From: Drechmeria coniospora
Taxonomy: Eukaryota; Ascomycota; Sordariomycetes; Hypocreales; Ophiocordycipitaceae
DNA: 64,000 nt
Reading direction: 5' to 3'
Assembly: GCF_001625195.1 (NCBI RefSeq)
Contig: NC_054391.1
Location: 5,529,157 to 5,593,156, forward strand
Of the stretch, positions 40,313 through 53,465 are shown piece by piece (position 1 is the first letter of the stretch; the number at the start of each line of letters is the position of its first letter). Position numbers and translations under genes: made by a program. The notes beneath the pieces are model-generated. The model did no database searches. It saw only the letters and a program-made list of their open reading frames with translations, and was not told the DNA's origin.

Positions 40313-42420
40313 TTACTTGCCTGCTTCAACCGCAAGGGGAACTTGAACCCTGGATGACTGCAGGGAGGGTTGTACTTGCACCTGCAGTACGGACGCAAGC
40401 ACTGTAAAGTAAGTAAGTATTGTAATACATGTACTGTTAGTACTTGCATGTCCTTGCTGTCCTGTACAGGTCACCTACATGTACACTGTAAATACTTACC
40501 TAGTACGTAAGTACCTAAGAATTAATCCAGTAGACAAGCAGCTGGCCTCCTACATGCAAGTTAGTACTAGATAACTTAGGTACCTAGTACTTATATCATT
40601 CGTTACGTACACTGTCGGTCTGGGTCAGGATGGATGTGTCTGCTGCTACAAAGAGGCACTTGCACATGTACTATGTACATTGCTCTGCAAGCAAGTGCCA
40701 GTACATTACATGTACGGAGTACAAGTGCCATACTTCTGAACATTGACGGTGGACGGACACGCAACCTTGGGCACCAACACAGCTAACCGGGTACTGTACT
40801 TACACCTGCACCTAATTCTACCCCTACGTCAAACTTCACCATGCATAGGTACCTAGTAAGTACTGGTATGATCGCTGTTAAGAACTGGTATGGACGGATA
40901 TGCATGGCATCTGCTTGACCCTCGTATTTCGTCACAATGGCCGATGGACAGTGCCAGCATCAGCAGCGTCTTGGTGCCGCCCTGGGTCATGTGCGTGGAT
41001 TTCAGCATGCAGCAGGGAGATTAATTTCGCATCCACAATGAGCGGCCTCGGACAAACGAACGACGCGTTCAAATTTACGCGAGTTTGGAGCACTCCACCT
41101 TGTAGTTACCAGTAATTCTCCGTGGTTCATGGTGGCAACCGTCCAATGATAATACTCTCAATCTGTCGTCCAGTACAGAGCACATGTACATGTACTTAAT
41201 GTACTCAATACTCAGAAGTACCAAGTTCACAAGACAAAGGTCTTTGCTGACTAGCCACATAAAACGACCATTGTATCGGCCGCAAAAGCGAACGGTGTTC
41301 CCCAAAGACTGTGCGGGTAGGCTCGCACGATGAGAGCCTCGCATGCATGACTTTCCCGCTCCTTGTCCTCATCATGGGGTCAGGAAAATTAATGCAGTCA
41401 GGAGTGCACATGGCAGGGCATGGAACTTTGCATGCTGCGGCGCGTACGGAGTAGTTGCACACCTGGGGCACTCTCCGTACAGTACTTACGTGCGCGTCCA
41501 GGTGCAGCAAAGAAAACACTACATGTACAATGAAGTACACCTACCTGTAGGGTACTCCGTACAAGTACACGTATTATTACATTGCACATGACAAACAGTG
41601 CAAGTCGTGTACTGCTTCGTAGGTACCTAGCATGTGGATCGGACGGGGGTGCACGACAAGGTGCTCCATAGGCGTCATTTGAATCCCGTCCGAGGAAAAC
41701 AAGCCTTGGACGGGAAGGCTGGCTTGGGACTCGGCAGGTACAGGCACTGCACACAGCAAGTATGTACAGTACTTCCAACGGCAAGTATTACTCGTTAGAT
41801 CCCAGCAGGCAGGCCAAGTCACCTTACTCGTACTTACAGTAGTTGTACACGTACTTACAAGTACATGTACGCACACATGAATCCAGCATTGCGTACCAAC
41901 TTGGTTCGGGGTGTGGGACGGATGCTCCGTACCAGGATACAACGACTAGCAGGTAGTACTGTAGGTACTTGGCATAGCCGCTGAACTCGCTTCAAACTGC
42001 GTACCCGGCACCTAAGCACCTCGAGGGGACTGGTATAACTGCATGTACCCAGTACATGTATCTAAGTACTTACTTACATGTACGGAGTACTGTAGGTATG
42101 TATTGCTTGTCGAGCGGGACATGGACAAGTACCGAATCCACCGCGGTACTGCTGCGTGTACTAGTACATGGACTACTCCGAACAAGTACTCCATATCTGT
42201 GCCCGCACTCCATGCGGCATTGCCTGAACCCCTACAACGTGGAACAGCGGAGACGTGTCTCTAATGCTGTACCGGATAAGGCAGTACGTGGATTATTACT
42301 GTATACGGAGTACGCCGTACATACAGTAATACTTACTTACAGTACTCCGTACTCCGTACAGTACCGTACACTCACTCTCTCCGTTTGAGCAAGGGCAGTA
42401 CCCTGCGCAGAGAATCTTCC

Positions 42421-43109
42421 AAGCGCCCGTGGAATATTTTTTATTGCATTGCACACACGGCGGGCAAGTCTTCAACAACACGAAAGTACGGGGTAATACA
42501 CCAACTTGTACACAGAATACATGCAGCGTCGTTGGTGATATTCCTTGTAGTTCCTGCTCATCATTCCGCTTCCCTTGCCTCGTTGCTCGCTGCTACCGAG
42601 GACACCTGTTTCACTTGCCGCCATTGCCCATTAGCCTACGTACACTTGCGTGCGTGTGCGACGTTCCCTCTTTGTAGCTTAGTGCGCGTACTGGCACCGA
42701 TTGGCTAGCAGGCTGAGTCGTCGACTCGCCTCGTCGTGCAATCGCCCTCGTCCCTCCCCTTCCGTTTCCGCTTCCGCTTCCGCTTCCAGCACTTCCCTCC
42801 TAATATTAATTACCTGCCTCCCGCCCCTGTCGGTGCAAACCCGTTAGTTGCATAAACCGCCCGGCCCTCTCTCTCTCCCCCCTCCATCGCGCCCGGTCTC
42901 GGTACGAAAACGAGGTCCGACTCCCATCCACGAGTACTCACTCTGGCAGCAACAAAGTCGAGGCCGTCTGTCCGTTCGTTCGCGCCCCCCCCCCGTACCC
43001 GAATTCGAGTCGGCAGCAACAGACACATCTCTGCTCCACGAGCATCATTCGCACATACACCGACGCCCCTGAGCCTTCCGATTGACCGGACCGACGGCAC
43101 GCAAACACA
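42421..43109. promoter_or_regulatory. Upstream region and leader of the DMT transporter gene
   Basis: Word-poor, pyrimidine-rich sequence leading into the transporter gene. It contains about four copies of the hexamer TTCCGC at 42762-42790 and further C/T-rich stretches at 42860-42900. This looks like a core promoter and 5' leader; no TATA box is obvious. Confidence 0.5.
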
Positions 43110-44524
43110 ATGTCTGCAGAGGAAAAGACCCGTGTCTCGGGCGAGGCTGCCCGCTCAGATGCCGCTCAGCTTCTCCCGACCGTCAATCCGCAGGCGGAGA
43201 AGGAGTCGCCGAGTGCCTCTCTGCATCCCATCTTCTACATCGTGTACGCTTCAACCCGACCGGTCCTGTCCTCGCCCGCACGTGCCCGGGCGCCTTCAGC
43301 TGACGAGGCCATCTAGTTCCTGGATCGGATTCAGCTCCTCCGTCATCCTCTTCAACAAATGGCTTCTGGACACCCTGAACTTCCGTACGTATCCCCGCCG
43401 ACGGCCGACTCCGTCCGTCATGCTCGAGCCGTCGCTAAGCCGTCGCCGCCAGGCTATCCCGTCATCCTCACCACCTATCACCTGACCTTCTCCACCGTCG
43501 TCACCCAGCTGATGGCCCGCTGGACGACGATGCTCGACGGCCGCAAAACGGTCAAGATGACGGGCCGCGTCTATCTGCGGGCCGTCGTGCCCATCGGCAT
43601 CTTTTTCAGCCTGAGTCTGATCTGCGGAAACCTCACCTACCTCTATCTCTCCGTCGCCTTCATCCAGATGCTCAAGGCCACGACGCCCGTCGCCGTCCTC
43701 ATCTCCGGTTGGATCCTGGGCGTGACGCAGCCCAACCTGAGGCAGTTCCTCAACGTTTCCGCCATCGTCGTCGGCGTCATCATCGCCTCGTTTGGCGAGA
43801 TTCACTTCGTGCCCATCGGCGTCGCCTTCCAGATTGGCGGCATCGTCTTTGAGGCTCTCCGTCTGACCATGGTCCAGCGTCTGCTGAGCTCCGCCGACTT
43901 CAAGATGGACCCGCTCGTCTCGCTGTATTACTTTGCGCCCATCTGCGCCGTCATGAACGGAGTCGTCGCCCTCATCTGGGAGGTTCCGAGAGTCTCCATG
44001 TCCGAGGTCTACAACGTCGGCTTCTTCACCTTTTTCCTCAACGGTTTCTGCGCCTTTATGCTCAACGTCTCCGTCGTCTTCCTCGTACGCCCCCCTCCCC
44101 CTCCCCTCCCCCCTCCCCTCTGTTTCCCCCCACTCACTGTGCGCTGCAGATTGGCAAGACGTCGGCCGTGGTTCTCACCTTGTGCGGCGTCCTCAAGGAC
44201 ATCATGCTCGTCGTCGCCTCCATGATCATCTGGGGCACCGAGGTCACCGCCGTGCAGTTCTTTGGTTACTCCATTGCCCTTGGTGGCATGGTCTACTACA
44301 AGCTTGGCTACGAGCAGCTCAAGGGATACGCCGGAGAGGCCGGCCGACATTGGGCCGAATTTGGCGCTCGCAAGCCGGTGCTCCGCAAGGCTGCCGTCAT
44401 CGTCTTCACAATCATGGTCCTCGTCGTCATGTTCGGCATGATTGCTCCCACGTACGCTCCCGGCTACGACACCACCAAGCTCACCGGCGAGGTCAGCAAC
44501 CGCTTCAAAACCGGTGCCCAATAA
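43110..44524 (+). CDS. DMT/TPT-family nucleotide-sugar or triose-phosphate-type transporter
   Basis: Integral membrane carrier of the drug/metabolite transporter superfamily (the TPT/SLC35 branch), probably in the Golgi or ER. The substrate cannot be told. Four exons: 43110-43243, 43317-43384, 43453-44084 and 44150-44524. Introns of 73, 68 and 65 bases have GTACGC, GTACGT and GTACGC donors. All phases fit, giving 402 residues. The hydrophilic N-terminus precedes the first membrane segment (WIGFSSSVILFNKW). YPVILTTYHLTFS, FIQMLKATTPVAVL and LVASMIIWG are typical of the family, and about ten hydrophobic segments can be counted. The start has a good context (CACAATG). The last intron is a C-rich pyrimidine tract. 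The C-terminal ~50 residues are hydrophilic with one further hydrophobic stretch. Confidence 0.92.
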
Positions 44525-45373
44525 AGGAGCGTCGACTTCTCGCCATGCCGATCTAGATTTCGGGCGCAGGCAAGGGATACGCGCGCGCCGTGGCGTCGAT
44601 CCGATGCTCTGGAGACGGTGATTTCTTCCTTTTCTTTCGACGCCGACGCCTTGGGAGTGGACCGAAGTTCTTTTTACAGGCGCATTCCCGCCTTGTTCAC
44701 GAACGAATCGGGCAAGAAAATAACTTGGAGACTGGGCGGCAATGCTTCGTTGCTGGAGGAGATTGTCGGTGTATAGTTCAAAGCTTTGCGCAGTGCGCGA
44801 TGGCCACGCGAAACCGCGTCATGAGGGGTCTAATCTGATGTACTTTAGACGGCGTTACCCTACTTAGAGAGAAATATTTGACACAAAAAACATGCGTGCG
44901 AGTCTGGCCATGGGTGTGGACATTGGACAGGGTCGTGGTACCCAACCCTGGGGCGTCGGCTTCGACGCATCGAATGGACGAGCGGGATCCTGACGCAAAT
45001 GGTAGCACGTCACACGGCTCGAAGTAAAGGCGCACGCTCTCATTGACACACATCATATCGGCCTCTGGGATCCGCATCTGCCGCCCGCACTTTGACAGTT
45101 AGAAATGCGCAGCGAGCGGGGGCGTCGTGGAGCACCGCGGCAACACAGCGACACCGAGTCGACGGCGAGCTCACTTCGTCCTCTTCGTGCCCGTCTTGCA
45201 AACATGACTTGATATCACGCTGAGCCTGCTCGGCCACGTTGACTGTGAAATTCTTGTTATTCTTTTTTTTAAAAGAACTGGAGACTGAGGCCCATAATCC
45301 GGGGTTCTCCGAGAGCCATTCCATGCCTCTTTACACCTGCCAACTCCCTAACCGCGATGGAGAAACGATGTTT
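44525..45373. other. Convergent 3' spacer
   Basis: Lies between the 3' ends of the transporter gene and the eL27 gene. No GTAC words to speak of and no coding signal. An A/T-rich stretch near 45240-45280 (TTATTCTTTTTTTTAAAAG) may relate to 3' end formation for one of the two genes. Confidence 0.5.
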
Positions 45374-46138
45374 TTAAAATTCTAAAGGTGCATGTTAGCC
45401 TCGAAATACGACCTGCTCGCCACCATGGGCGGTGTTGCGAGGCGCGGACGGCGCATCAGGGGGTGTGGGGGGAGGGGACATACTCAAGGGGGTAAAGAAC
45501 CAGCGGTTCTTGCCGCTCGTGTAGCGCTCTTCCAACACCTTCTTGACCGTCTTCTTCGCATCTTCCCGCTGGCTGACCTCCTTGAAGGTGTCGCCAGTGA
45601 TGGTGCCCTTGAGGCCCTCGAGCTCCAGGGTGTATCGGGTGGGCATCAGGTGGTTGTAATTGATGACCTTGATGAAAGGCTTGACCTTGGATCGCTTGTC
45701 CTGGCGGGCCTTGGACATGCGGCGGGTGATCTTGGAAGGGTAGCGCTCGATGCCGGCAACGACGGCGTGGCCGAAGGGGTGAGGCTTGTTGCCATTGTCG
45801 ACGGGCTGGACGATGACGACCTGATGCATCGGAATTCCAGTCAGCCATCTTCTGCTCTGCGATCTCGCCGCGCTGCGTTTTCAAAACAGACAACGCCGGC
45901 CACTGGCGAAACTCGTCCCCAACCGCCTGCCTGCTCGTCCCATCGTTCTCTGCCTCCTTCGTCTCCTCCAGCGAGGAGCACAGGCCGGCCCGGTTCGAGA
46001 TGCGTGACGAGACGAGACAGGAGGGACGGCGGTCCGGAAACCAGCCATGGGTCATTCTCGCAGGGCGTAGCGTACCTTCTTGCCGGCATAGCGGCCGCGG
46101 GTGATGATGGCGACTCGGCCGACCTTGAGGAACTTCAT
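45374..46138 (-). CDS. rpl27: 60S ribosomal protein eL27
   Basis: Component of the large cytosolic ribosomal subunit. Exons 46138-46076, 45820-45484 and 45381-45374 encode 135 residues, the normal eukaryotic length. It begins [21 protein letters not shown] and continues [37 protein letters not shown] and [11 protein letters not shown]. The long open frame runs past TPL into unrelated Pro-rich sequence. Splicing at GTATGT (45483) to TTTAG (branch GCTAAC), with an 8-base last exon, restores the family ending LKF and a TAA stop. The first intron is long for this window (255 bases), as is common in fungal ribosomal protein genes. It is divergent from nce101, with about 560 bases between the start codons. 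Confidence 0.96.
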
Positions 46139-46700
46139 ATTGTCCTGCTGCGTGGTCGTTATGTGGTTAGTTGGCTGTTTTTCGACGTCGTGGACCCGTG
46201 AGCAGAAATTTGGTACAAATTTTGGTGGATTTGTGGGTTGCCGTATTGGGGCAAGCGAAGAGCAGGTGATAAGTCACATGACCTGGTGACTGGACGAAGC
46301 GGGGTTGCTGGTCCGAGCACGATCCCTTACTGTGCAGTGCTTACAGTACTAGTACAGTAAATCAGTACTGTACAGTACAGTAAGTACTTATTACAACTAA
46401 TCTGTGCAGTACATGTGTATGTACTCCGTGCGGAGTACCCTTGGTAATAATTACTCCGTACTCCGTGATGTAAGTAATTATCACGGTACTTAAGACAGTA
46501 CTTGTACATGTACTCCGTGCTGGCAAGGGAACTCTGAACTTTTGAGCTGCTTCGTACAGTGTTAAGTGCACAGGCCCAACACCTTTTGAAGCATAGCTGT
46601 TCCATCTTCTCGTCTGGTGGCCTTCGACATCGTCAACTCTCCTCCCCTATTCCTCGTGCAGCACCTGTGCAATTCTTGTGTGAATTCGCCACAACGCAGA
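46139..46700. promoter_or_regulatory. Divergent eL27/nce101 intergenic region
   Basis: Shared upstream region of the two genes. Its centre (about 46330-46560) is GTAC-word DNA, while the ~190 bases next to eL27 and the ~140 bases next to nce101 are word-free. This is the clearest example of words placed between two active divergent promoters. Confidence 0.5.
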
Positions 46701-46947
46701 ATGCCTTCGCCGACGTACATTATTTCGCGGGTGGCGGACCCCATCTTTGCGGTGGTCATCGGCGTCTCTGCCGCCGTGACGCGCATCAATCGCGAGGAAA
46801 AGTCAAAGGGCAGGACGACGGATCAGACGATTGAATCCGGGCTACGGTATGGGTCATCACTGTGCCGCTGGGGGCGTATGCCGATGACAGTCGCTAACGT
46901 GGTCCTCTCGCATCAGCCGCATCGGGTTGTCGCGACAATCGGCATAA
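46701..46947 (+). CDS. nce101: Nce101-family small membrane protein
   Basis: Small protein of the family named after yeast Nce101/Nce1 (non-classical export). Exons 46701-46846 and 46917-46947 encode 58 residues. The intron has donor GTATGG, branch GCTAAC and acceptor ATCAG, with matching phase. It reads MPSPTYIISRVADPIFAVV, then a hydrophobic segment to SAAVTRINREEK, with KGRTTDQT downstream. The hydrophobic span of about 20 residues followed by basic residues is the family hallmark. Too short to be found by simple length cut-offs. Its 3' end faces that of the TTC36-like gene 178 bases away. Confidence 0.88.
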
Positions 46948-47125
46948 TCATGTCATTTCTATTTTCTCCGTGGTCATACAGAACAACAACAAAAGGCTAG
47001 TTCAGGTGCCATCATGATCGCTTGTCCCCAATGTCCCACGACGTGCCAGTGCGCTTCGGTGGCTGGCGATGCACCATGTCATACAACGAGACGGATCGGA
47101 TCGGTTGTCTCCCCGATGGCCGTCG

Positions 47126-47926
47126 TTACACTTCGAATGACGGGCCGTACTCCTTCTTCAATGCCTCGCGCACAATCTGGCCGCACAGCTTCGCGGTCGG
47201 GTTGACGCTCACGGCGAGGCTCTTGGCAAGCTGATTGCCGTAACGGCCGCCGTTGGCGAGGTCCCTCGAAGCGGCCTCTTCAAAGTTGTGTCGTGACCAC
47301 CGGGCTTCGGCGAGGCTCTCGTCGAGGTCCAGCCGCCGGTCCGGCAGTAGCTTGGAGGTTTTGAGGTAGATGGCGGCGCGCTGGGTGTGGACCATGGACA
47401 GCGTACGTGCCGCCTGCGGCGAGAGTGGCGTCGTCGGGGTCGCAGGTGAGAGCAGTGCGATGGAGCGCTCGATGTCATGCAGCACCGTCCGGGCCGCCCG
47501 TCGCCTGTCGGAAGGCGGCGGCTGAGGAATCAGGGGCATGGGCATGCCGGTGGTGATGTGAAGGAGCATGGCGTCTCCGTAGAGACGGCGCAGGAGTTGC
47601 GCTCGGTTGTTTCTCGCGCTCGCGTAGTCGGGGTGCTCGGCGACGAGGGAGTCTAGGTCGGATAGGCACCGGTTGTAGGCCTCGATGGCGACGTCGTCAG
47701 CGTCTTCGGTTTGAGCGTCGCTCAGCTGCCGTTCGATGTCCTGTATGACGAGTATAACGGCACGTTCTCGTCGGACGAGGTCCTCGTAGACGAGCGAATC
47801 CGTCACGTGGGGGTCGCGTGGCAGGGAGGAATCGGTGACGAGGGCCGCCGCCGGGTTGGCTTCGGGGTCCTTGATCTTTTCGAGGACATTGGCGTCTCGG
47901 GTGCTGAGGTTGACGTGGGCCGCCAT
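47126..47926 (-). CDS. TTC36-like tetratricopeptide-repeat protein
   Basis: Single-exon gene for about 266 residues, starting at MAAHVNLSTRDANVLEKI; a second possible start nine codons upstream gives a less typical N-terminus. It resembles fungal homologues of animal TTC36: an N-terminal DANVLEKIKDPE segment, TPR helices containing YNRCLSDLDSLVAEHP and ARNNRAQLLRRLYGD, and the conserved C-terminal segment RYGNQLAKSLAV followed by NPTAKLCGQIVREAL. TPR proteins of this kind are usually chaperone adaptors; the fungal role is not known to me. It is divergent from the dioxygenase gene, with a 1.26 kb shared upstream region. Confidence 0.8.
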   Translation of the reverse strand: MAAHVNLSTRDANVLEKIKDPEANPAAALVTDSSLPRDPHVTDSLVYEDLVRRERAVILVIQDIERQLSDAQTEDADDVAIEAYNRCLSDLDSLVAEHPDYASARNNRAQLLRRLYGDAMLLHITTGMPMPLIPQPPPSDRRRAARTVLHDIERSIALLSPATPTTPLSPQAARTLSMVHTQRAAIYLKTSKLLPDRRLDLDESLAEARWSRHNFEEAASRDLANGGRYGNQLAKSLAVSVNPTAKLCGQIVREALKKEYGPSFEV

Positions 47927-50448
<2,522 letters not shown>

Positions 50449-51024
50449 ATGGAATGTAGGTCATCGTCATTGTGCCATGTCCATGTACATATACCCAGCG
50501 GTCGACGAGGATGACGACTGAGTCGGCGGATCATGTTAGCAGCATCAGTGAAGGAACTGAACAGCTGCTTGTGCGCAACCCGCATTATCGGGCGCGTGCC
50601 GTGGGAGCGGGATTTTTTTTTTCGTCTTGTCATTTTCATAGCATTGAACGAGCCCACGATGAATTGTCTTTTACCACACCGAGATGCCCTATATATGGTC
50701 GCATGTCCCACATGGTCGCACGTCCCCGTCGTCGTCGCCGTGTCGTCGTCTGTTTGTTGTTCGGTCAGCGGCTGCAGCTGCTGGAGCATCATTGCTACCT
50801 GGTCATCCTACAAGGCCTCAAATAATACAAGGCCTTGAATTTGTAGAATGTGCCGTGAGCGTCGCATTGTGCGCCAAGCGCGGCGCTTGCCTGTCGCCGT
50901 GGCAGCGATGACCCCTATCCGACCTCCACTCCCTTTCGCTCTGGACAGAAGTGCTTGTCGATGAATAAAGGGCCTGACCTGGGTTCCGCTGATGTTGATC
51001 ATTGTCCGTCCGTCCTCGTAGGTC
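50449..51024. other. Convergent 3' spacer between HPPD and ssl1
   Basis: Average-composition sequence without GTAC words or coding signal. Contains AATAATA and AATAAAG-like stretches near 50820 and 50964 that could serve 3' end formation. Confidence 0.45.
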
Positions 51025-52609
51025 CTACAGGTCAACATCCATTGCGCCATTCGCCTGCCCGCCCTCCCCATTCTCCTGCGGCGCGTGGTTCTGCACTTTG
51101 CTCTGGCAGCCTGGACAGTTGTGTATCACCTCGTGCGCAAAGACGTCGCAGTCGATGCAGAAGTGGTTGCCGCACACCTCGCAGGCGTATCTACCGCTCT
51201 CACTGACGCCCTTGGCGCTCGCCTTGGCTCCCTCCCGCCTTTCCTCCTCCCGCCTTTCCTCCTCCCCGTGAGCCTTGTTCTTCGGCGGCTGGGGAAAGGG
51301 GCACTGGCAGGAGAGGCAGACGGTAGACCGCGTGGCGTCCACCCAGGGGACCTCGACCCAGTTGCGTAGCGGGAAGAGGTGGTGGTACGAGCGCGCAAGA
51401 TGGGTCGACAAGATCAGCGTCAGACCGCAAGCGGGACACTCGGCAGGCAGTCGGCAGACTCTCGTCGAACATCTCGTGCATGCGTACCCTTCCTGGGACG
51501 GCTTGTTGTGGCAGGCGCAGTAGCTCGTGCTCCCTCCCGGCGCGAGCGTCCGCGAGGGGAAGCCCATCATGAGCAGGCTCGCCGTGCTTTGATCCTTGGT
51601 CCTCACCACCGGCGGTGTCGTGGCGGCAAGAAATAGATCCTTGAAGTGGACCTCGTCCATGGCGATGTTGTACTGCGATTCGCTTCCGGCGTTCGTCTTG
51701 GAGCACATCTCGGCGCAGATGGCCACCTGGGCCGACAGGCCGACGACGGATACCCGTATCCTGTCCGAGATGAGCTTGGCAATCGTCTCGTGCACGTCGC
51801 CGGGGTCGCTCGAGAGCAAGGCTCCGTAGATGATGAGCACTTCTCTCGTACCGTGCGAGGGTGCATGACTAGGCCAGAGTCAACAAAGTCCAAACAACAC
51901 GAAGCTCTCATTCTCGCTCTCCCTCTCGCTCTCGCTCTCCATAGCAGGCTTGCCAACGGACCGGACGGCACACGCACACGGGAGGGGTGACAACTCACAA
52001 CAGCGCGCCGCGACACATCTCCAGCGCATTCTGCAAGCTCGGGTTTCCTTGCGGATCTTGACTTTCGAGCGCCTTCAGCTTTTCCAGATGCTCGGCCGGG
52101 TTGCCTCCCAAGTCGACTATCCTCACGGCGACGCCATCCCGCATGCCGACAATTCCCAGCTGAGAAATGGGGTTCTGCTCAAAGTAATCCCTGACAAACG
52201 CGGCGGCGTAGCTCAGCATCAGACGGTACCTCGTCGGCAGCAGGTCCTTTTCCGTCATGGCAAACGACATGTCGAGCACGAGAATCAGGCGCCGTATGAT
52301 GCCGCGCTGAAGGGGCGTCGTGTCGCGTAGCAGCCGCCTACGTTTCTCTGCCTCGAGCGCCGTGAGGTTGAGGACGCCATCCTGATCTTCCTCCGGCAGG
52401 TTCGTCTCCCACGAACGCTTCGACTTCTCCCACGCCTGCGCGCCGCCGCGACCTCCTTTCCTCCGTGAACGAGATGGTCTGCTGCGTGATGCGCGCCGGC
52501 CGCCGCCATTTCCGCCGCCGCCGCCGCCGCCATCGTCGCTGAAGCTGTGATCGTGCATGTCGTCGTCCGACATGCCGTCAGCGACGAACTCGCCATCCGA
52601 GTCGGCCAT
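51025..52609 (-). CDS. ssl1: TFIIH core subunit Ssl1/p44
   Basis: Subunit of general transcription and nucleotide-excision-repair factor TFIIH; it binds and stimulates the XPD/Rad3 helicase. Exons 52609-51999 and 51868-51025 encode 484 residues. The 130-base intron has donor GTGAGT and a CTAG acceptor; the junction gives GALFHAPSHGTREVLIIYG, matching the family. The acidic, Gly/Ser/Arg-rich N-terminus (about 60 residues) is followed by the von Willebrand-type A domain from about residue 105 (LILVLDMSFAM, Asp113). Then come a zinc-binding segment (CACHNKP, CTRCSTRVC, CPACGLTL) and the C-terminal RING-like C4 motif (CEVCGNHFCIDC and CPGC). A Glu/Arg-rich insert separates the zinc modules. The intron carries a CTCTCG repeat. 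Confidence 0.95.
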
Positions 52610-53465
52610 GGCGGCGACCCGACGCTCGCTGGGGCAAACTCAATTTCTCCAGCAGCAAATCGTTCCAGAGTACCGAGACGTGGGCGGTGCGGAACGATGC
52701 GGAGCAGAATGCAGAATGCAGAGGCTACCTGTCATCGGGGGCGATGGAAGGTCGAGGTGTCACAAGGCTGCGACCATGTTCGGTGCCTGCAGCCTTGTGC
52801 CTGTTCCCCACCGTGGTTTGGACGCCTGCGTTTCAAGCCAATGGCAAACGAATGGTCCCAACCCAACAGCAGCAAGCAAGGGGAGCTTCGGTACGTCATG
52901 ACTCATCATCCCCAGCGCCCATCCGTAAAATCGCTTGCCTGACCCTGCGCGCGTTCCAGCAGCAGCAGTGATGCTGGCACGCACTGGTTTCGGATAGCAG
53001 ACTGTTCCATTGGCATTAATAGTTGCTAGATTGGGTATACTACTACAAAGCCGCAGCTAAATAACAACAGCAGCAGTGGACGACGACGCCGTTCATTATT
53101 TATCCACGTCATCCATGCATCCCACGTCGGCTCCCAAAATAATTCATCCAGCTTTGACATGAGCTTTAATATAACAGGTCGGCGTCGAGGAGCCCAGCCC
53201 CGCGCCGTCTATGCAAGCGCTCCTGCCCATCAGTTGATACCCAAAACACTTTGGCGAGACGGATGCGTGCGAGTGCGCCCCGTCATAGTCGAAATACTTC
53301 CGTCGAAGCGTGCATGCGCTTCGTCGGTGCCTTGCAACAGTGTCGAATGGCCATGGTCGATGATGGGATGAGAACAAGGGAAGGAAACAATGATTGGTCG
53401 GGGTGTAAGCTTGAAACGCTAAAGGATGGATCTCGAAGCAGCTTGCGCCGCCACCACGGAGGATA
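52610..53465. other. Spacer between ssl1 and the Chs7-family gene
   Basis: Tandem genes on the minus strand. The sequence includes the ssl1 promoter (about 52610-52990), a short A/T-richer segment with CAGCAG triplets at 52960-53070, and the 3' flank of the Chs7-family gene. GTAC words are nearly absent. No gene is seen. Confidence 0.5.

Larger units (their letters stand above)
37193..42420. repeat. GTAC-word-rich intergenic DNA
   Basis: More than 5 kb between the divergently read mutase and transporter genes. It is densely packed with GTAC words except for islands at about 38550-38690, 39010-39400, 40090-40340, 40880-41110 and 41230-41430. A coding-like fragment lies in the 40.1-40.3 kb island and is listed separately. 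No complete gene or transposon is visible. Confidence 0.7.

Noticed and set aside
40320..40400. tRNA-like T-arm (GGTTCAAGTTCC on the minus strand)
   Set aside because: No matching acceptor stem, D-arm or anticodon arm at the required spacing.
45395..45470. Pro-rich C-terminal extension of eL27
   Set aside because: Read-through of an intron; splicing restores the conserved LKF end.
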